From Streptomyces bobili (GTDB lineage: Bacteria > Actinomycetota > Actinomycetes > Streptomycetales > Streptomycetaceae), in the NCBI RefSeq assembly GCF_002154575.1, contig NZ_MUBA01000039.1, forward strand, positions 1 to 54,298: a stretch of 54,298 bases of DNA, written 5' to 3'. The translations under genes were made by a program, and so were the position numbers. Of the stretch, positions 1 through 7,756 are shown one piece after another. Every line of letters starts with the position of its first letter. Position 1 is the stretch's first letter. The notes beneath the pieces are model-generated. The model did not search any database, was not told the origin of the DNA, and saw only the letters and a program-made list of their open reading frames with translations.

Positions 1-442
1 GGCGGCCCGCAGCCCGTCGTAGGTCAGTTCCCGCTGGAGGTCGCGCTGGAGTTCGCCGGCGGCGGCGAGGGTCTGCACCATGAACTTCACGGTGGACAGC
101 AACTCTCCGGTGCGCGGGTGGCGGGCGGTGAGGTCCGGCGCGGAGAACGCGCCGTCGTGGATGCGCAGGGCGAGACGGTCGCGGTGCAGGACGTCGAGCA
201 CGTCGAGGATGTGCCCGGTGCCGCGTACGAGGCGGAACATCTCGGAGATGTGCACGGTGTCGCCCGGCCGCGCGTACGTCAGCAGTTCGCCTTCGGTCGC
301 TGGAGCGCCTGGAGGCGGCTGGAGGTGCCGGCCTCCTCCTCGAACGGGATGGGGTCCTCGATCCCGGCCTCGTCCAGGACGAGTTCTGACGGTCGGTCGA
401 CTGCTGGTCGGTCGAGACACGCTGGTAGACCAGGTTCGCCAT
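1..442 (-). pseudogene. Serine recombinase (Tn3-type resolvase) remnant, frameshifted and cut by the window edge
   Basis: Read on the minus strand from the ATG at 442, the first residues are MANLVYQRVSTDQQ, the resolvase N-terminus with the catalytic serine in RVST. The frame is lost after about 20 codons. The next resolvase-like segment (LVLDEAGIEDP) is in another frame, and the rest (GDTVHISEM, HILDVLDVLHRD, LRIHDGAFS) is in a third frame that continues off the left edge. At least two frameshifts therefore separate recognisable blocks of one catalytic domain. The family cuts and rejoins res sites to resolve transposon cointegrates; this copy should be inactive. It fits the Tn3-family transposase remnants found to the right. 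Confidence 0.75.
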
Positions 443-602
443 CGGGGACCCCTCCGTGCGGAGGATCGGACCCTACCTGTCACCAAACCCTGTCATCAAT
501 CGCCAACGGATCTGATGGGATTCGAGCCGCCGTGAACCCCCGGATTGCACGGGTTCATTGGACGTCCGGGTCGTCTGTCGTCATGGGTTCGTTTGCCGAC
601 AC

Positions 603-1265
603 TCAGGCAGTGGTTCCGGCGACCACGTCGACGGCGTGGCGCCGGTGTGCTGCGAAGAGGTCGAGGGCGCTGTTGGTGTCCCGGGCGCGCAGTGCGGTGA
701 CGAGTCCGTGGTGCTCGCGCGGGATGCGGTCGAGGTAGCCGGCGGTGCTGCGGCTGATCCGGGTCAGCAGGAACAGGTGGACCTGGCACCGTATGCCGTC
801 CCAGGCGTCGGCGAGGCGCTGGTGCCCTGCGGCGGCGAACACCGCGTCATGGAAGGCGATGTCCAGGCGCACCATCTCGTGCGCATCGCCGGCCCGCTCC
901 ATCATGTCGGCCGTCTTCGCGATGGACGCGAGGTCCTCGTCCGAGGCGTGGGCGATCACCTGCCGTACGGCGAGGTCCTCCAGCGCGCCGCGCAGGCTGT
1001 CGAGCTCAGCCACGTCTTCGGCGGACAGCGTCGTCACCGTCGTGCCCCGGTGCCACGCACAGTGCACCAGGCCCTCGCGCTCCAGCAGCCGCAGCGCCTC
1101 GCGCACCGGGCCGCGGCTGACGTCCATCTCGCCGGACAGCTCCACCTCGCGCAGCTGCTCGCCCGGGGCGTAGGCCCCGTTGAAGATGGCCTCGCGGATG
1201 CGGTCCGCGACCTCGTCGGCCAGACCCCGGCGGCGGGCCGGGGCCACCTTGCCCTGAGCACCCAT
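603..1265 (-). CDS. GntR-family (FadR/FCD subfamily) transcriptional regulator
   Basis: 220 residues, the normal size for an FCD-type GntR repressor. Residues about 15-80 form the winged HTH ([20 protein letters not shown]). The all-helical FCD domain follows, with the usual metal or ligand positions: Asp and His in LDIAFHDA, a second His in REHHGL and a third in AAHRRH. FCD regulators mostly bind small carboxylic acids and repress divergent catabolic operons. The gene is divergent from the VOC-to-ATP-grasp operon, and a double palindrome lies in the shared gap, so control of itself and that operon is the simplest reading. AGGAGG lies about 12 nt upstream of the chosen ATG, slightly far. The effector is unknown. 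Confidence 0.9.
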   Translation of the reverse strand: MGAQGKVAPARRRGLADEVADRIREAIFNGAYAPGEQLREVELSGEMDVSRGPVREALRLLEREGLVHCAWHRGTTVTTLSAEDVAELDSLRGALEDLAVRQVIAHASDEDLASIAKTADMMERAGDAHEMVRLDIAFHDAVFAAAGHQRLADAWDGIRCQVHLFLLTRISRSTAGYLDRIPREHHGLVTALRARDTNSALDLFAAHRRHAVDVVAGTTA

Positions 1266-1293
1266 GTCCGAATTGCACCTCCTCAGTCAATGG

Positions 1294-1336
1294 CCTAATG
1301 TTAACATTCAATCGTTGTCGTGATGTCAACATTAGG
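1294..1336. promoter_or_regulatory. Probable GntR operator: two ATGTYAACAT palindromes in a larger inverted repeat
   Basis: CCTAATGTTAACAT (1294-1307) is repeated in inverted form at 1323-1336 with one mismatch in 14, around a 15-nt spacer. Each arm contains a smaller palindrome: ATGTTAACAT at 1298-1307, which is perfect, and ATGTCAACAT at 1323-1332, which is nearly so. Their centres are 25 bp apart. The stretch is strikingly AT-rich for this genome and sits midway between the divergent regulator and the first operon gene, as expected for a GntR-family operator. Assignment to this regulator is inference. Confidence 0.65.
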
Positions 1337-1393
1337 ACAAGTCGAGCAGGATCGCCCACGGGCCACTCCGCTCCCCGGCAGGAAGGCAGTGCC

Positions 1394-1825
1394 ATGACCG
1401 TTCTCGACTCCCCGATCCCCCGCTTCCACCTGGCCGTTCCGGTCGATGACCTGGCTGCGGCGCGCCGCTTCTACGGCGACGTCCTGGGCCTGGAGCAGGG
1501 CCGCAGTGCGGACACGTGGGTGGACTGGAATCTGCACGGCCACCAGTTCGTCACGCACCTCGCACCGGGGCGCGCCCAGCGCACACACAACCCGGTCGAC
1601 GGCCACGACGTCCCGGTGCCGCACTTCGGTCTGGTCCTGACGATCCCGGCCTTCCAGCAGCTTGCCGAGCGGCTGCGGGCGGCGGGCACCGAGTTCGTCA
1701 TCGAGCCGTACGTGCGTTTCGCGGGCCAGAAGGGTGAGCAGCGGACGATGTTCTTCCTCGACCCGGCCGGCAACGCGCTGGAGTTCAAGGCGTTCGCCGA
1801 CGACTCCCAGGTGTTCGCCGCCTGA
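1394..1825 (+). CDS. VOC-superfamily (glyoxalase/extradiol dioxygenase-fold) protein
   Basis: 143 residues, one VOC domain. The usual metal ligands are visible: His12 in RFHLAVPV, His77 in VPHFGLVL and Glu130 in [16 protein letters not shown] is the classic first beta-alpha-beta module. VOC proteins bind a divalent metal and act as isomerases, dioxygenases or resistance proteins; the substrate cannot be read from sequence. I chose the ATG at 1394 because AGGAAGG lies just upstream and the extra N-terminal codons of the longer frame run through the operator. It is the first gene of an operon running to 5759. Confidence 0.85.
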   Translation: MTVLDSPIPRFHLAVPVDDLAAARRFYGDVLGLEQGRSADTWVDWNLHGHQFVTHLAPGRAQRTHNPVDGHDVPVPHFGLVLTIPAFQQLAERLRAAGTEFVIEPYVRFAGQKGEQRTMFFLDPAGNALEFKAFADDSQVFAA

Positions 1826-1874
1826 CCGGCGGCCGATACCACCCACCCCCACACGCGACAGACGGGACGAGCTC

Positions 1875-2528
1875 ATGAAGGTGTTCCAGATCGGCGCCGC
1901 CGGAGAAGTCGGCCGCCGCCTCACCCCACTCCTCACCCAACGCGGTGACGTCGTGACCGGCATGCACCGCGGGCCCGCTCAGGGCGAGACCGTACAGGCG
2001 GGCGGCGGAACTCCCGTAATCGGTGATCTCATCGCCGACTCGGTCGACGACCTGGCCAAGAAGATGCGCGGCCATGACGCCGTGGTCTTCTCGGCCGGCG
2101 CACACGGCACCGGTCAGGACAAGACGACCCTCATCGACGGCCGCGGCCTTCAAAAGGCCGCCGACGCGGCCGTGCTGGCCGGGGTGGCGCGGTTCGTCCT
2201 CGTCTCGGTGTTCCCCGACGCGCTGCGCGACGGGACACGTAGTGAGGGCTTCGAGCACTACATCAAGGTCAAGAAGACCGCTGACGTCTATCTGACGCAC
2301 ACCGATCTGGACTGGCTGATCGTCCGTCCCGGAACCCTTCTGGACACCCCCGGCTCCGGCCGGGTCACCGCCGGTCCTGCCGTCGAGTACGGCGACGTGC
2401 ACCGCGACGACGTCGCCGCGTTCCTCGACGCCGCCCTGCACGCTCCGGCCCTCAGCCGCGTGATCGTCGAGCTCACCTCCGGGGACACCCCCGTCGCGGA
2501 CGCCGTCACCCGCCTCGCGGCCGCCTGA
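1875..2528 (+). CDS. NAD(P)-binding NmrA/atypical SDR oxidoreductase (first of two)
   Basis: 217 residues. The N-terminus MKVFQIGAAGEVGRRL is a Rossmann glycine-rich loop of the GxxGxxG type. DAVVFSAGAH and VSVFPDAL follow as the next strands, then VRPGTLLDTPGSGRV near the active site. These atypical SDRs bind NAD(P)H and reduce small carbonyls, or act as redox sensors without a full Tyr-Lys catalytic pair; no YxxxK is evident here. It lies about 50 bp after the VOC gene in the same direction. A related paralogue follows two genes later, which suggests duplication within the operon or two successive reductions in one pathway. Confidence 0.85.
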   Translation: MKVFQIGAAGEVGRRLTPLLTQRGDVVTGMHRGPAQGETVQAGGGTPVIGDLIADSVDDLAKKMRGHDAVVFSAGAHGTGQDKTTLIDGRGLQKAADAAVLAGVARFVLVSVFPDALRDGTRSEGFEHYIKVKKTADVYLTHTDLDWLIVRPGTLLDTPGSGRVTAGPAVEYGDVHRDDVAAFLDAALHAPALSRVIVELTSGDTPVADAVTRLAAA

Positions 2529-2576
2529 GCTCACACCAGCACCTCAACCACAGCACCATCAGCAAGGAGAAGCACC

Positions 2577-2978
2577 ATGACCGCCATCGATTCCTACAGC
2601 CACGACGTCTCCGGTGAGAAGGAGTTCGGTTTCGCCCAGGCCATCAAGGTCGGCGACACGATCTACGTCTCCGGGCAGCTCTCGCACGACGAGCAGGGCA
2701 ACTTCCTCTACCCGGGCGACTTCGACGCCCAGCTGAAGCAGTCCTACGCCAACTTCGAGAAGGTGCTTGCCCACTACGGCGCCACCCGCAACCAGGTCGT
2801 CTCCGAGACCCAGTTCATCGTGGACCTGCCGCGATACAACATGGCGATGGCCGCGGCGAACCTGGCCTACTTCGGTGACCACCGCCCCACCAGCTCCACC
2901 ATCGGCGTCGCGTCGCTGTTCTTCCCGGGCCAGCTCATCGAGGTCAACTTCGTCCTCGACACCCGCCTGCCGGCCTGA
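2577..2978 (+). CDS. RidA/YjgF-family protein lacking the canonical arginine
   Basis: 133 residues, a complete RidA fold (VGDTIYVSGQLSHDEQGN; YGATRNQVVSETQFIVD; LIEVNFVLD). Canonical RidA deaminates reactive 2-aminoacrylate-type imines and needs an arginine in the PAR-S motif near the C-terminus. Here that motif reads RPTSSTIGV, with serine in place of the arginine. It therefore belongs to a divergent Rid subgroup without demonstrated imine deaminase activity and may serve the neighbouring oxidoreductases. Its stop lies 2 bp before the next start, indicating tight translational coupling. Confidence 0.88.
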   Translation: MTAIDSYSHDVSGEKEFGFAQAIKVGDTIYVSGQLSHDEQGNFLYPGDFDAQLKQSYANFEKVLAHYGATRNQVVSETQFIVDLPRYNMAMAAANLAYFGDHRPTSSTIGVASLFFPGQLIEVNFVLDTRLPA

Positions 2979-2980
2979 TC

Positions 2981-3649
2981 ATGAAGGTCGTGATCGCCGG
3001 AGGGCACGGCAAGATCGCCCTTCTCCTGGAGCAGCTGCTGTCCCGGCGCGGCGATGCGGTCACCGGCCTCATCCGCAACCCGGCCCAGGCCGAGGCGTTG
3101 GAGGAGGCCGGGGCCCGGGCCCGGCTCGTGGATCTGGAGAAGGCCACCGGCGACGAGGTCGCCCGCCATCTGACGGGTGCCGACGCGGTGGTTTTCGCCG
3201 CCGGGGCGGGTCCCGGGAGTTCGGTGGGCCGTAAGGACAGCGTGGACCGCGGCGCGGCGATCCTGCTGGCGGACGCCGCCGAGAGCGCCGGTGTCGGACG
3301 CTATCTGCTGCTCTCCGCCATGGGCGCCGATCTGCGGGCCGTCGACGATGAGAGCCTCGCCCCGGTCTTCCGTACCTATCTGCGGGCCACGCTCGCGGCC
3401 GAGAACGCGATGCGGTCCCGGTCCGCGCTCCGGGCGACGATCGTCCGCCCCGGTCTGCTCAACGACACCCCCGGCACCGGCCGGGTCACGCTCGCCGAGC
3501 GGACCGGTCCGGGCCCCATCTCCCGGGCCGATGTCGCCGCCGTCCTGCTGGCACTGCTCGACGAACCGCGGCTGACCGGCCGGACCGTCGAGGTCATCGG
3601 CGGCGCCACCCCTATCGCGGATGCCGTGGCGGCCCACGCAGCCCACTGA
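2981..3649 (+). CDS. NAD(P)-binding NmrA/atypical SDR oxidoreductase (second of two)
   Basis: 222 residues. Begins MKVVIAGGHGKIALLL, a Rossmann dinucleotide loop; then DAVVFAAGAGPGSSVG, RYLLLSAMGA and IVRPGLLNDTPGTGRV. It resembles the first reductase of the operon in length and motif order (both end with TPIADAV or TPVADAV-type segments), so the two are paralogues. It likely reduces or senses a small carbonyl with NAD(P)H. It starts 2 bp after the RidA-like gene. The specific substrate is unknown. Confidence 0.85.
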   Translation: MKVVIAGGHGKIALLLEQLLSRRGDAVTGLIRNPAQAEALEEAGARARLVDLEKATGDEVARHLTGADAVVFAAGAGPGSSVGRKDSVDRGAAILLADAAESAGVGRYLLLSAMGADLRAVDDESLAPVFRTYLRATLAAENAMRSRSALRATIVRPGLLNDTPGTGRVTLAERTGPGPISRADVAAVLLALLDEPRLTGRTVEVIGGATPIADAVAAHAAH

Positions 3650-3731
3650 ACTGCCCGTTCCGCCTCTCCCCTCATCTCCCCATCGACGGCGTTGTCCCGG
3701 CCGGCGATGCCCCACCTGAAAGAGAAACACC

Positions 3732-4841
3732 GTGAGCACTCTGTTCACCCCCCTCAAGCTGCGCTCCCTCCAGATACCCAACCGGGTGTGGATGTCGCCG
3801 ATGTGCATGTACTCCGCCGCCCCCACCGGCCTGGAGACCGGCGCGCCGACCGACTTCCACCTCACCCACCTGGCCTCACGCGCCGCCGGTGGCACGGGCC
3901 TGGTCATGGCCGAGGCCACCGGGGTCCGCCCCGACGGACGGATCAGCCCCTGGGACCTGGGCCTGTGGAACGACCGTCAGCAGGAGGCGTTCGCCAGGAT
4001 CACCCAGGCCATCAAGGCGTACGGCGCCGTCCCGGCCATCCAGCTCGCCCACGCTGGCCGCAAGGCTTCCGTCGACAAGCCATGGCTGTCCGACCGGTAC
4101 GTGCCCCAGAGCCAGGGCGGCTGGCAGACGGTGGCGCCCAGCGCGGTCGCGTACGACAGCCTGCCCGTCCCGCACGAACTGACCGTGGCCGAGATCCAGC
4201 AGCTCGTAGCCGACTTCACCGACTCCGCCAAGCGCGCCCTGGCCGCCGGCTTCCAGGTCGCCGAGGTGCACGGCGCCCACGGCTACCTCATCAACTCCTT
4301 CCTCTCCCCGGTCTCCAACCACCGCACCGACGCCTACGGCGGCAGCTTCGAGAACCGGATCCGCTTCGCCCTGGAGGTCGTCGACGCAGTGCGCGCCGTG
4401 TGGCCCGCCGAGCTGCCGGTCTTCTTCCGCACCTCGGCCACCGACTGGCTGACCGAGGACCGCGAGGACACCCGCGAGGGCTGGACCGGTGAGGACACCG
4501 TCCGCCTCGCCAAGGAACTGACCGCTCACGGCGTCGACCTGCTCGACGTCTCGACCGGCGGCATGGTCCGCGACGCGAAGATCGTCGCCGGGCCGAACTA
4601 CCAGGTCCCCTTCGCCGCCCAGGCCCGCAACCAGGCCGGTATCCCCACCGCCGCCGTCGGCATCATCACCGAGCCGCAGCAGGCCGAGGACGTCATCGCC
4701 TCCGGCCAGGCCGACGCCGTCTTCCTCGGCCGCGAACTGCTCCGCAACCCGTACTGGGCACAGCACGCCGCCCTCGCACTCGATGCCGAGCCGACCTGGC
4801 CGGACCAGTACGCCTACGTCGTCCAGCGCCGCAAGTGCTGA
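3732..4841 (+). CDS. Old yellow enzyme (YqjM-type NADPH:flavin oxidoreductase)
   Basis: 369 residues, a full FMN-binding TIM barrel. It shows the marks of the thermophilic-like/YqjM class: Cys25 and Tyr27 in SPMCMYSA, the substrate-binding pair His180 and His183 in VHGAHGYLINSFLSP, and the FMN-binding segment AVFLGRELLRNPYW near the C-terminus. The family reduces activated C=C bonds of enones and nitro compounds with NADPH. Translation starts at GTG (3732) after a purine-rich AAAGAGAAA. The 80-bp gap before it is the longest inside the operon, but I see no terminator. It probably acts on the same compound as the two reductases. Confidence 0.92.
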   Translation: MSTLFTPLKLRSLQIPNRVWMSPMCMYSAAPTGLETGAPTDFHLTHLASRAAGGTGLVMAEATGVRPDGRISPWDLGLWNDRQQEAFARITQAIKAYGAVPAIQLAHAGRKASVDKPWLSDRYVPQSQGGWQTVAPSAVAYDSLPVPHELTVAEIQQLVADFTDSAKRALAAGFQVAEVHGAHGYLINSFLSPVSNHRTDAYGGSFENRIRFALEVVDAVRAVWPAELPVFFRTSATDWLTEDREDTREGWTGEDTVRLAKELTAHGVDLLDVSTGGMVRDAKIVAGPNYQVPFAAQARNQAGIPTAAVGIITEPQQAEDVIASGQADAVFLGRELLRNPYWAQHAALALDAEPTWPDQYAYVVQRRKC

Positions 4842-4922
4842 CCCTCAAGCCACCCTCCTGACCACCAACCGTCTGCCTCACCAGGCACGATGCGTTGCAC
4901 CACCTGCCTAGGAGATTGCACG

Positions 4923-5759
4923 ATGGCCGAGCGCCGCAGAGTTCTGTTCGTGACCGACCTCGCCTACCCAGCCCGGGGGCGGCGCTACGGCGACGAAGAC
5001 ATCTTCCTGACCTCCCGACTGCGCGACGCCTTCGACATCGCCCTGTGCCACCCCCTGGACGCCGCCGCGCTGATGGACGCCTTCGACGTGGTCGTGGTCC
5101 GCAACAGCGGGCCCGTGCTGCACTACCAGAAGGAGTACGACGCCTTCCGGCAGCAGGCCGTGGCCCGTGACATCCGGGTCTACAACCCGCTGTCCGGCCG
5201 GGGCGACATGGCCGGCAAGCAGTACCTGCTGGACCTGACCGCCGCCGGATACCCGGTCATCCCCACCATCGACCGGCCCGAGGACCTGCACCTACTGCCC
5301 GAGGCCGCCCAGTACGCGGTCAAGCCGAAAGCGGGCGCGGACTCCATCGGCCTGACTTTCCTGCCCCGAGAGCAGCTGAGCGACCTCGTCTACGGCGACA
5401 TCCTGGTCCAGCCGCGCATCGACTTCCGCTACGAGGTGTCCCTCTACTACGTCGACGACACCTTCCAGTACGCCCTTCACGCCCCCGATCCCGAGCGGCG
5501 CTGGGTCCTCGAGCCCTACGAGCCCACCGACCCCGACCTGGCCTTCGCTCGGCCCTTCATCGACTGGAACACCCTCGACCACGGCATCCAGCGCGTGGAC
5601 GCCTGCCGCACCCAGGAAGGCGAGCTGCTCCTCGTAGAGCTGGAGGACCTCAACCCGTATCTGTCCCTGGACCTGGTCTCCGACCGGACCCGTGACGCGT
5701 TCGTGGCGAGCATGGCGGCATCCCTCCACCGGTTCCTGGACGCTCAGCCCCGCGTCTGA
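4923..5759 (+). CDS. Stand-alone ATP-grasp domain protein
   Basis: 278 residues starting at ATG 4923, with AGGAG 8 nt upstream; an earlier in-frame ATG at 4890 has no such site. After a Rossmann-like pre-ATP-grasp region (VLFVTDLAYPARG; FDVVVVRNSGP) come the ATP-grasp hallmarks: KPKAGADSIGL (phosphate loop), ILVQPRIDFRYEVSLYYV (nucleotide hinge) and VELEDLNPYLSLD (metal-binding Glu/Asn). Family members ligate a carboxylate, via an acyl-phosphate, to an amine or thiol. It resembles no named ligase I recognise. As the last gene of the GntR-controlled operon, it suggests the pathway ends in, or modifies, an amide-type product. Confidence 0.7.
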   Translation: MAERRRVLFVTDLAYPARGRRYGDEDIFLTSRLRDAFDIALCHPLDAAALMDAFDVVVVRNSGPVLHYQKEYDAFRQQAVARDIRVYNPLSGRGDMAGKQYLLDLTAAGYPVIPTIDRPEDLHLLPEAAQYAVKPKAGADSIGLTFLPREQLSDLVYGDILVQPRIDFRYEVSLYYVDDTFQYALHAPDPERRWVLEPYEPTDPDLAFARPFIDWNTLDHGIQRVDACRTQEGELLLVELEDLNPYLSLDLVSDRTRDAFVASMAASLHRFLDAQPRV

Positions 5760-5841
5760 GGTGACCTACGAGCCCTCAAGAGCGATCGCGGCCCTGGGCA
5801 GGCATGCCCCGACACAGGTTGACGACAGGCGGCAAGGCTGC

Positions 5842-5867
5842 CGGTGCTCAGGCAGCTCGGAGCACCG
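5842..5867 (+). terminator. Possible terminator hairpin after the ATP-grasp gene
   Basis: CGGTGCTC (5842-5849) pairs perfectly with GAGCACCG (5860-5867) across a 10-nt loop, 80 bp after the operon's last stop. There is no T-run, which is usual in this genus. A smaller GGGCA/TGCCC hairpin lies at 5796-5809. Confidence 0.4.
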
Positions 5868-5926
5868 CAGCCCAGGTCGCCCCGCCGGACGAGCATGTTC
5901 GGCCAGGTGACGACCTCGCACCAGCT

Positions 5927-6028
5927 CTAGGACGCCTTGGGGAAGGTGAAGGTCAGGTGCCGGTAGATCCCGTCGTCCTTGAGGACGGTCATCGTCGCGC
6001 CCTTGCGGTCGGCGGCGAACCGCTCGTG
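5927..6028 (-). pseudogene. N-terminal fragment of a Streptomyces hypothetical protein (TVLxDDGxYRHL family)
   Basis: The minus-strand reading RFAADRKGATMTVLKDDG then IYRHLTFTFPKAS, followed by TAG at 5927, matches the opening of a small protein family I know from Streptomyces genomes and mobile elements (pattern MTVLxDDGxYRHLRF). Homologues continue with a conserved FDLxTWPG segment, absent here. The fragment abuts the C-terminal end of a transposase remnant with no sign of its own start, so it is debris from a junction. Recognition is from memory of the motif; a profile search would settle it. Confidence 0.4.
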
Positions 6029-6541
6029 AGCTGCTTGTGCATCTGCCGCCGGTAGGTGTCGTCGACCGGGTCGACGACAGCGAGCAGGTGCAGGGTCTTG
6101 GCGATCCGCCCGTACTCGGCGAACGCCTGCCCCAGCGGGGCGGGGTGGCCCTCGCGGCCGAACATCCGCAGCAGGTCGTAGGCGCGGACCTGGTTGGTGA
6201 CCAGGGAGCCGGCCACCCGCAGCATGTCTGGCCAGTTCGTGATCACCTTCTTCACGTTCACCTTGTTCCGCGCGATCGCCTCCAGCGGCCCGTACCCGCC
6301 CGCCGGCTCCCGATGCCGATCACCTGGTCGTTGATCGCGTTCAGCCACGTGATGCCGGTCTTCTTCGCGAAGCACTTGGGCGAGGGCGCGGCGTTGATGG
6401 TGCGGACGGGGACGACGAAGCGCAGGCCGTCGACGGAGGCGAGCAGGCCCTTGCCCCAGAACTGCACGATCGGCACCTGGGCCTGGGCTTCGATCAGCGC
6501 CGCGTTCGCCGCGGCGATGGTGTCGGCGCGCAGGTACACGC
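6023..6541 (-). pseudogene. Tn3-family transposase remnant A, internally deleted and frameshifted
   Basis: Minus-strand codons from about 6541 read VYLRADTIAAANAALIEAQ, WGKGLLASVDGLRFVVPVRT and TWLNAINDQVIGIGS, the start of the catalytic core of Tn3 TnpA. At about 6300 the frame jumps to GYGPLEAIARNKVNV, PDMLRVAGSLVTNQVRAYD and FAEYGRIAKTLHLL, which belongs much further along TnpA. The intervening core is deleted and the reading frame shifted. The fragment begins immediately at the stop codon of the sigma factor gene and ends at about HKQLT. It differs in sequence from remnant B where they overlap, so it comes from another element. Confidence 0.8.
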
Positions 6542-6542
6542 C

Positions 6543-7481
6543 TCAACCCGTCGTCCAGCGATGGAGCTTCTCGGGGTTGCGTACGACCCAGATGTGCTTG
6601 ATCCGGTCGTCCGCGACCTCGAACGCGTACACCGACACGATGACGCCGTCCTGCTGGGCCACCAGACCGGGCTGACCGTTGACCGTCCGTTCCAGGAGCG
6701 TCATGGTGTCGGGCTTGCGGTGGGCGATCTCTCGCCAGACGTGCGCGATCTGCTCGGCGCCTTCGATGGGGTGCGGGAAGGTGATGGCAAGGCCACCGCC
6801 GTCGGCGATCGCCGTGGCATCGGGGTCGAGCAGGCCGATCAGGGCGTCGATGTCCTTGGCCTCCCAGGCTTGCTTGAAGTCCCTGACGAGGGCGGCGCGT
6901 TGGGCTGCCGAAGTCGTGGGAAACCGCGCGGCCCGGATGCGGCGGCGGGCCGAGGAGGCCAACTGGCGGCATGCCGCCGGGGTACGGCCGACGATCTCGG
7001 CCACTTCGGTAAACGAGTGGCAGAAGACGTCGTGCAGGATGAAAGCGACGCGTTCGGCCGGGGTCATCGCTTCGAGCACGACCAGGAAGGCCAGATTGAC
7101 CGACTCGTCCAGGGTGACCCGGTCGGCCGGATCGGCCGCCGCACCGTCCGCCCGCCCACTGATCCACTCCGAATTCTCGGGCAGTGGCTCTGGGATCCAT
7201 TCGCCCACGTAGGTCTCTCGCCTGGCCCGTGCCGAGCCGAGCAGGTTGAGGCAGATGCGACCGGCGACTGTCGTCAGCCAGGCGCCGGGGTTCTCGATGG
7301 CGTCCTGCTGTTGCCGTGACATGGCGTACCAGCGGGTGTAGGTCTCCTGGACGGCGTCCTCGGCCTCGGCCAGGGAGCCCAGAAGCCGGTACGCGCGGTT
7401 GATCAGTTGGCGCCGCTCGCTCATGAGCGCGTCCAGGCCCGGATCGGGCCGGCCGTGTCCTGGCTCGGATCTGGTGTTCAT
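6543..7481 (-). CDS. sigJ: ECF41 (SigJ-like) RNA polymerase sigma factor with C-terminal SnoaL-like domain
   Basis: 312 residues from ATG 7481, which follows GAAGGGAG; the open frame extends upstream through a long palindrome but is unlikely to be translated. Sigma region 2 (YRLLGSLAEAEDAVQETY) and region 4 (HSFTEVAEIVGRTPAACRQL) are intact. A fused NTF2/SnoaL-like domain follows, carrying the ECF41 DGGG motif (ADGGGLAITFP) and the C-terminal NPEKL segment. In ECF41 factors the fused domain replaces an anti-sigma factor. The usual oxidoreductase or decarboxylase partner is not adjacent. The divergent AOC-like gene and the two genes after it are candidate targets. Confidence 0.9.
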   Translation of the reverse strand: MNTRSEPGHGRPDPGLDALMSERRQLINRAYRLLGSLAEAEDAVQETYTRWYAMSRQQQDAIENPGAWLTTVAGRICLNLLGSARARRETYVGEWIPEPLPENSEWISGRADGAAADPADRVTLDESVNLAFLVVLEAMTPAERVAFILHDVFCHSFTEVAEIVGRTPAACRQLASSARRRIRAARFPTTSAAQRAALVRDFKQAWEAKDIDALIGLLDPDATAIADGGGLAITFPHPIEGAEQIAHVWREIAHRKPDTMTLLERTVNGQPGLVAQQDGVIVSVYAFEVADDRIKHIWVVRNPEKLHRWTTG

Positions 7482-7517
7482 GGTGCCGAAGGCTCCCTTC
7501 GTCGCATCTGGCCTTAC

Positions 7518-7594
7518 CGGTTCGACAACACAGCGCCGCGGAATGTGAGGCGACGCACCAGCCTCACATTCCGCGGGCCTGTGTTGTCGAACCG
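7518..7594. repeat. 77-bp near-perfect palindrome in the sigma factor/AOC-like divergent promoter region
   Basis: The 33-bp arm 7518-7550 (begins CGGTTCGACAACACAG, ends CGCGGAATGTGAGG) recurs inverted at 7562-7594 with two adjacent mismatches, around an 11-nt loop. Because both flanking genes are transcribed away from it, it is not a simple terminator. It could be a transposon-end pair or miniature element, or a regulatory structure. I saw no further copy of the arm in the window. Confidence 0.85.
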
Positions 7595-7756
7595 CTGAGA
7601 CGAACACATCACCCAGCGAGCACGTCGGCGCTCAACTCGTCGGCGTACCTGCCGGGTGCTCCAGGGCCGGCGGCGAGGTCGGCCCTCCGGCGCCCGCTTG
7701 ACCGGCAACGCCCACCAGGGGCAGAAGCTGCTTGAGCAGATGAGGAGGTTTCCATC

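Noticed and set aside
496-1173. Open frames on the plus strand opposite the GntR gene
   Set aside because: Their codon use follows the minus-strand gene in mirror image, and they lack domains; the GntR protein explains the stretch.
7482-7607. N-terminal extension of the sigma factor through the 77-bp palindrome
   Set aside because: No ribosome site; the extension would encode a segment of the inverted repeat. The ATG at 7481 has GAAGGGAG.
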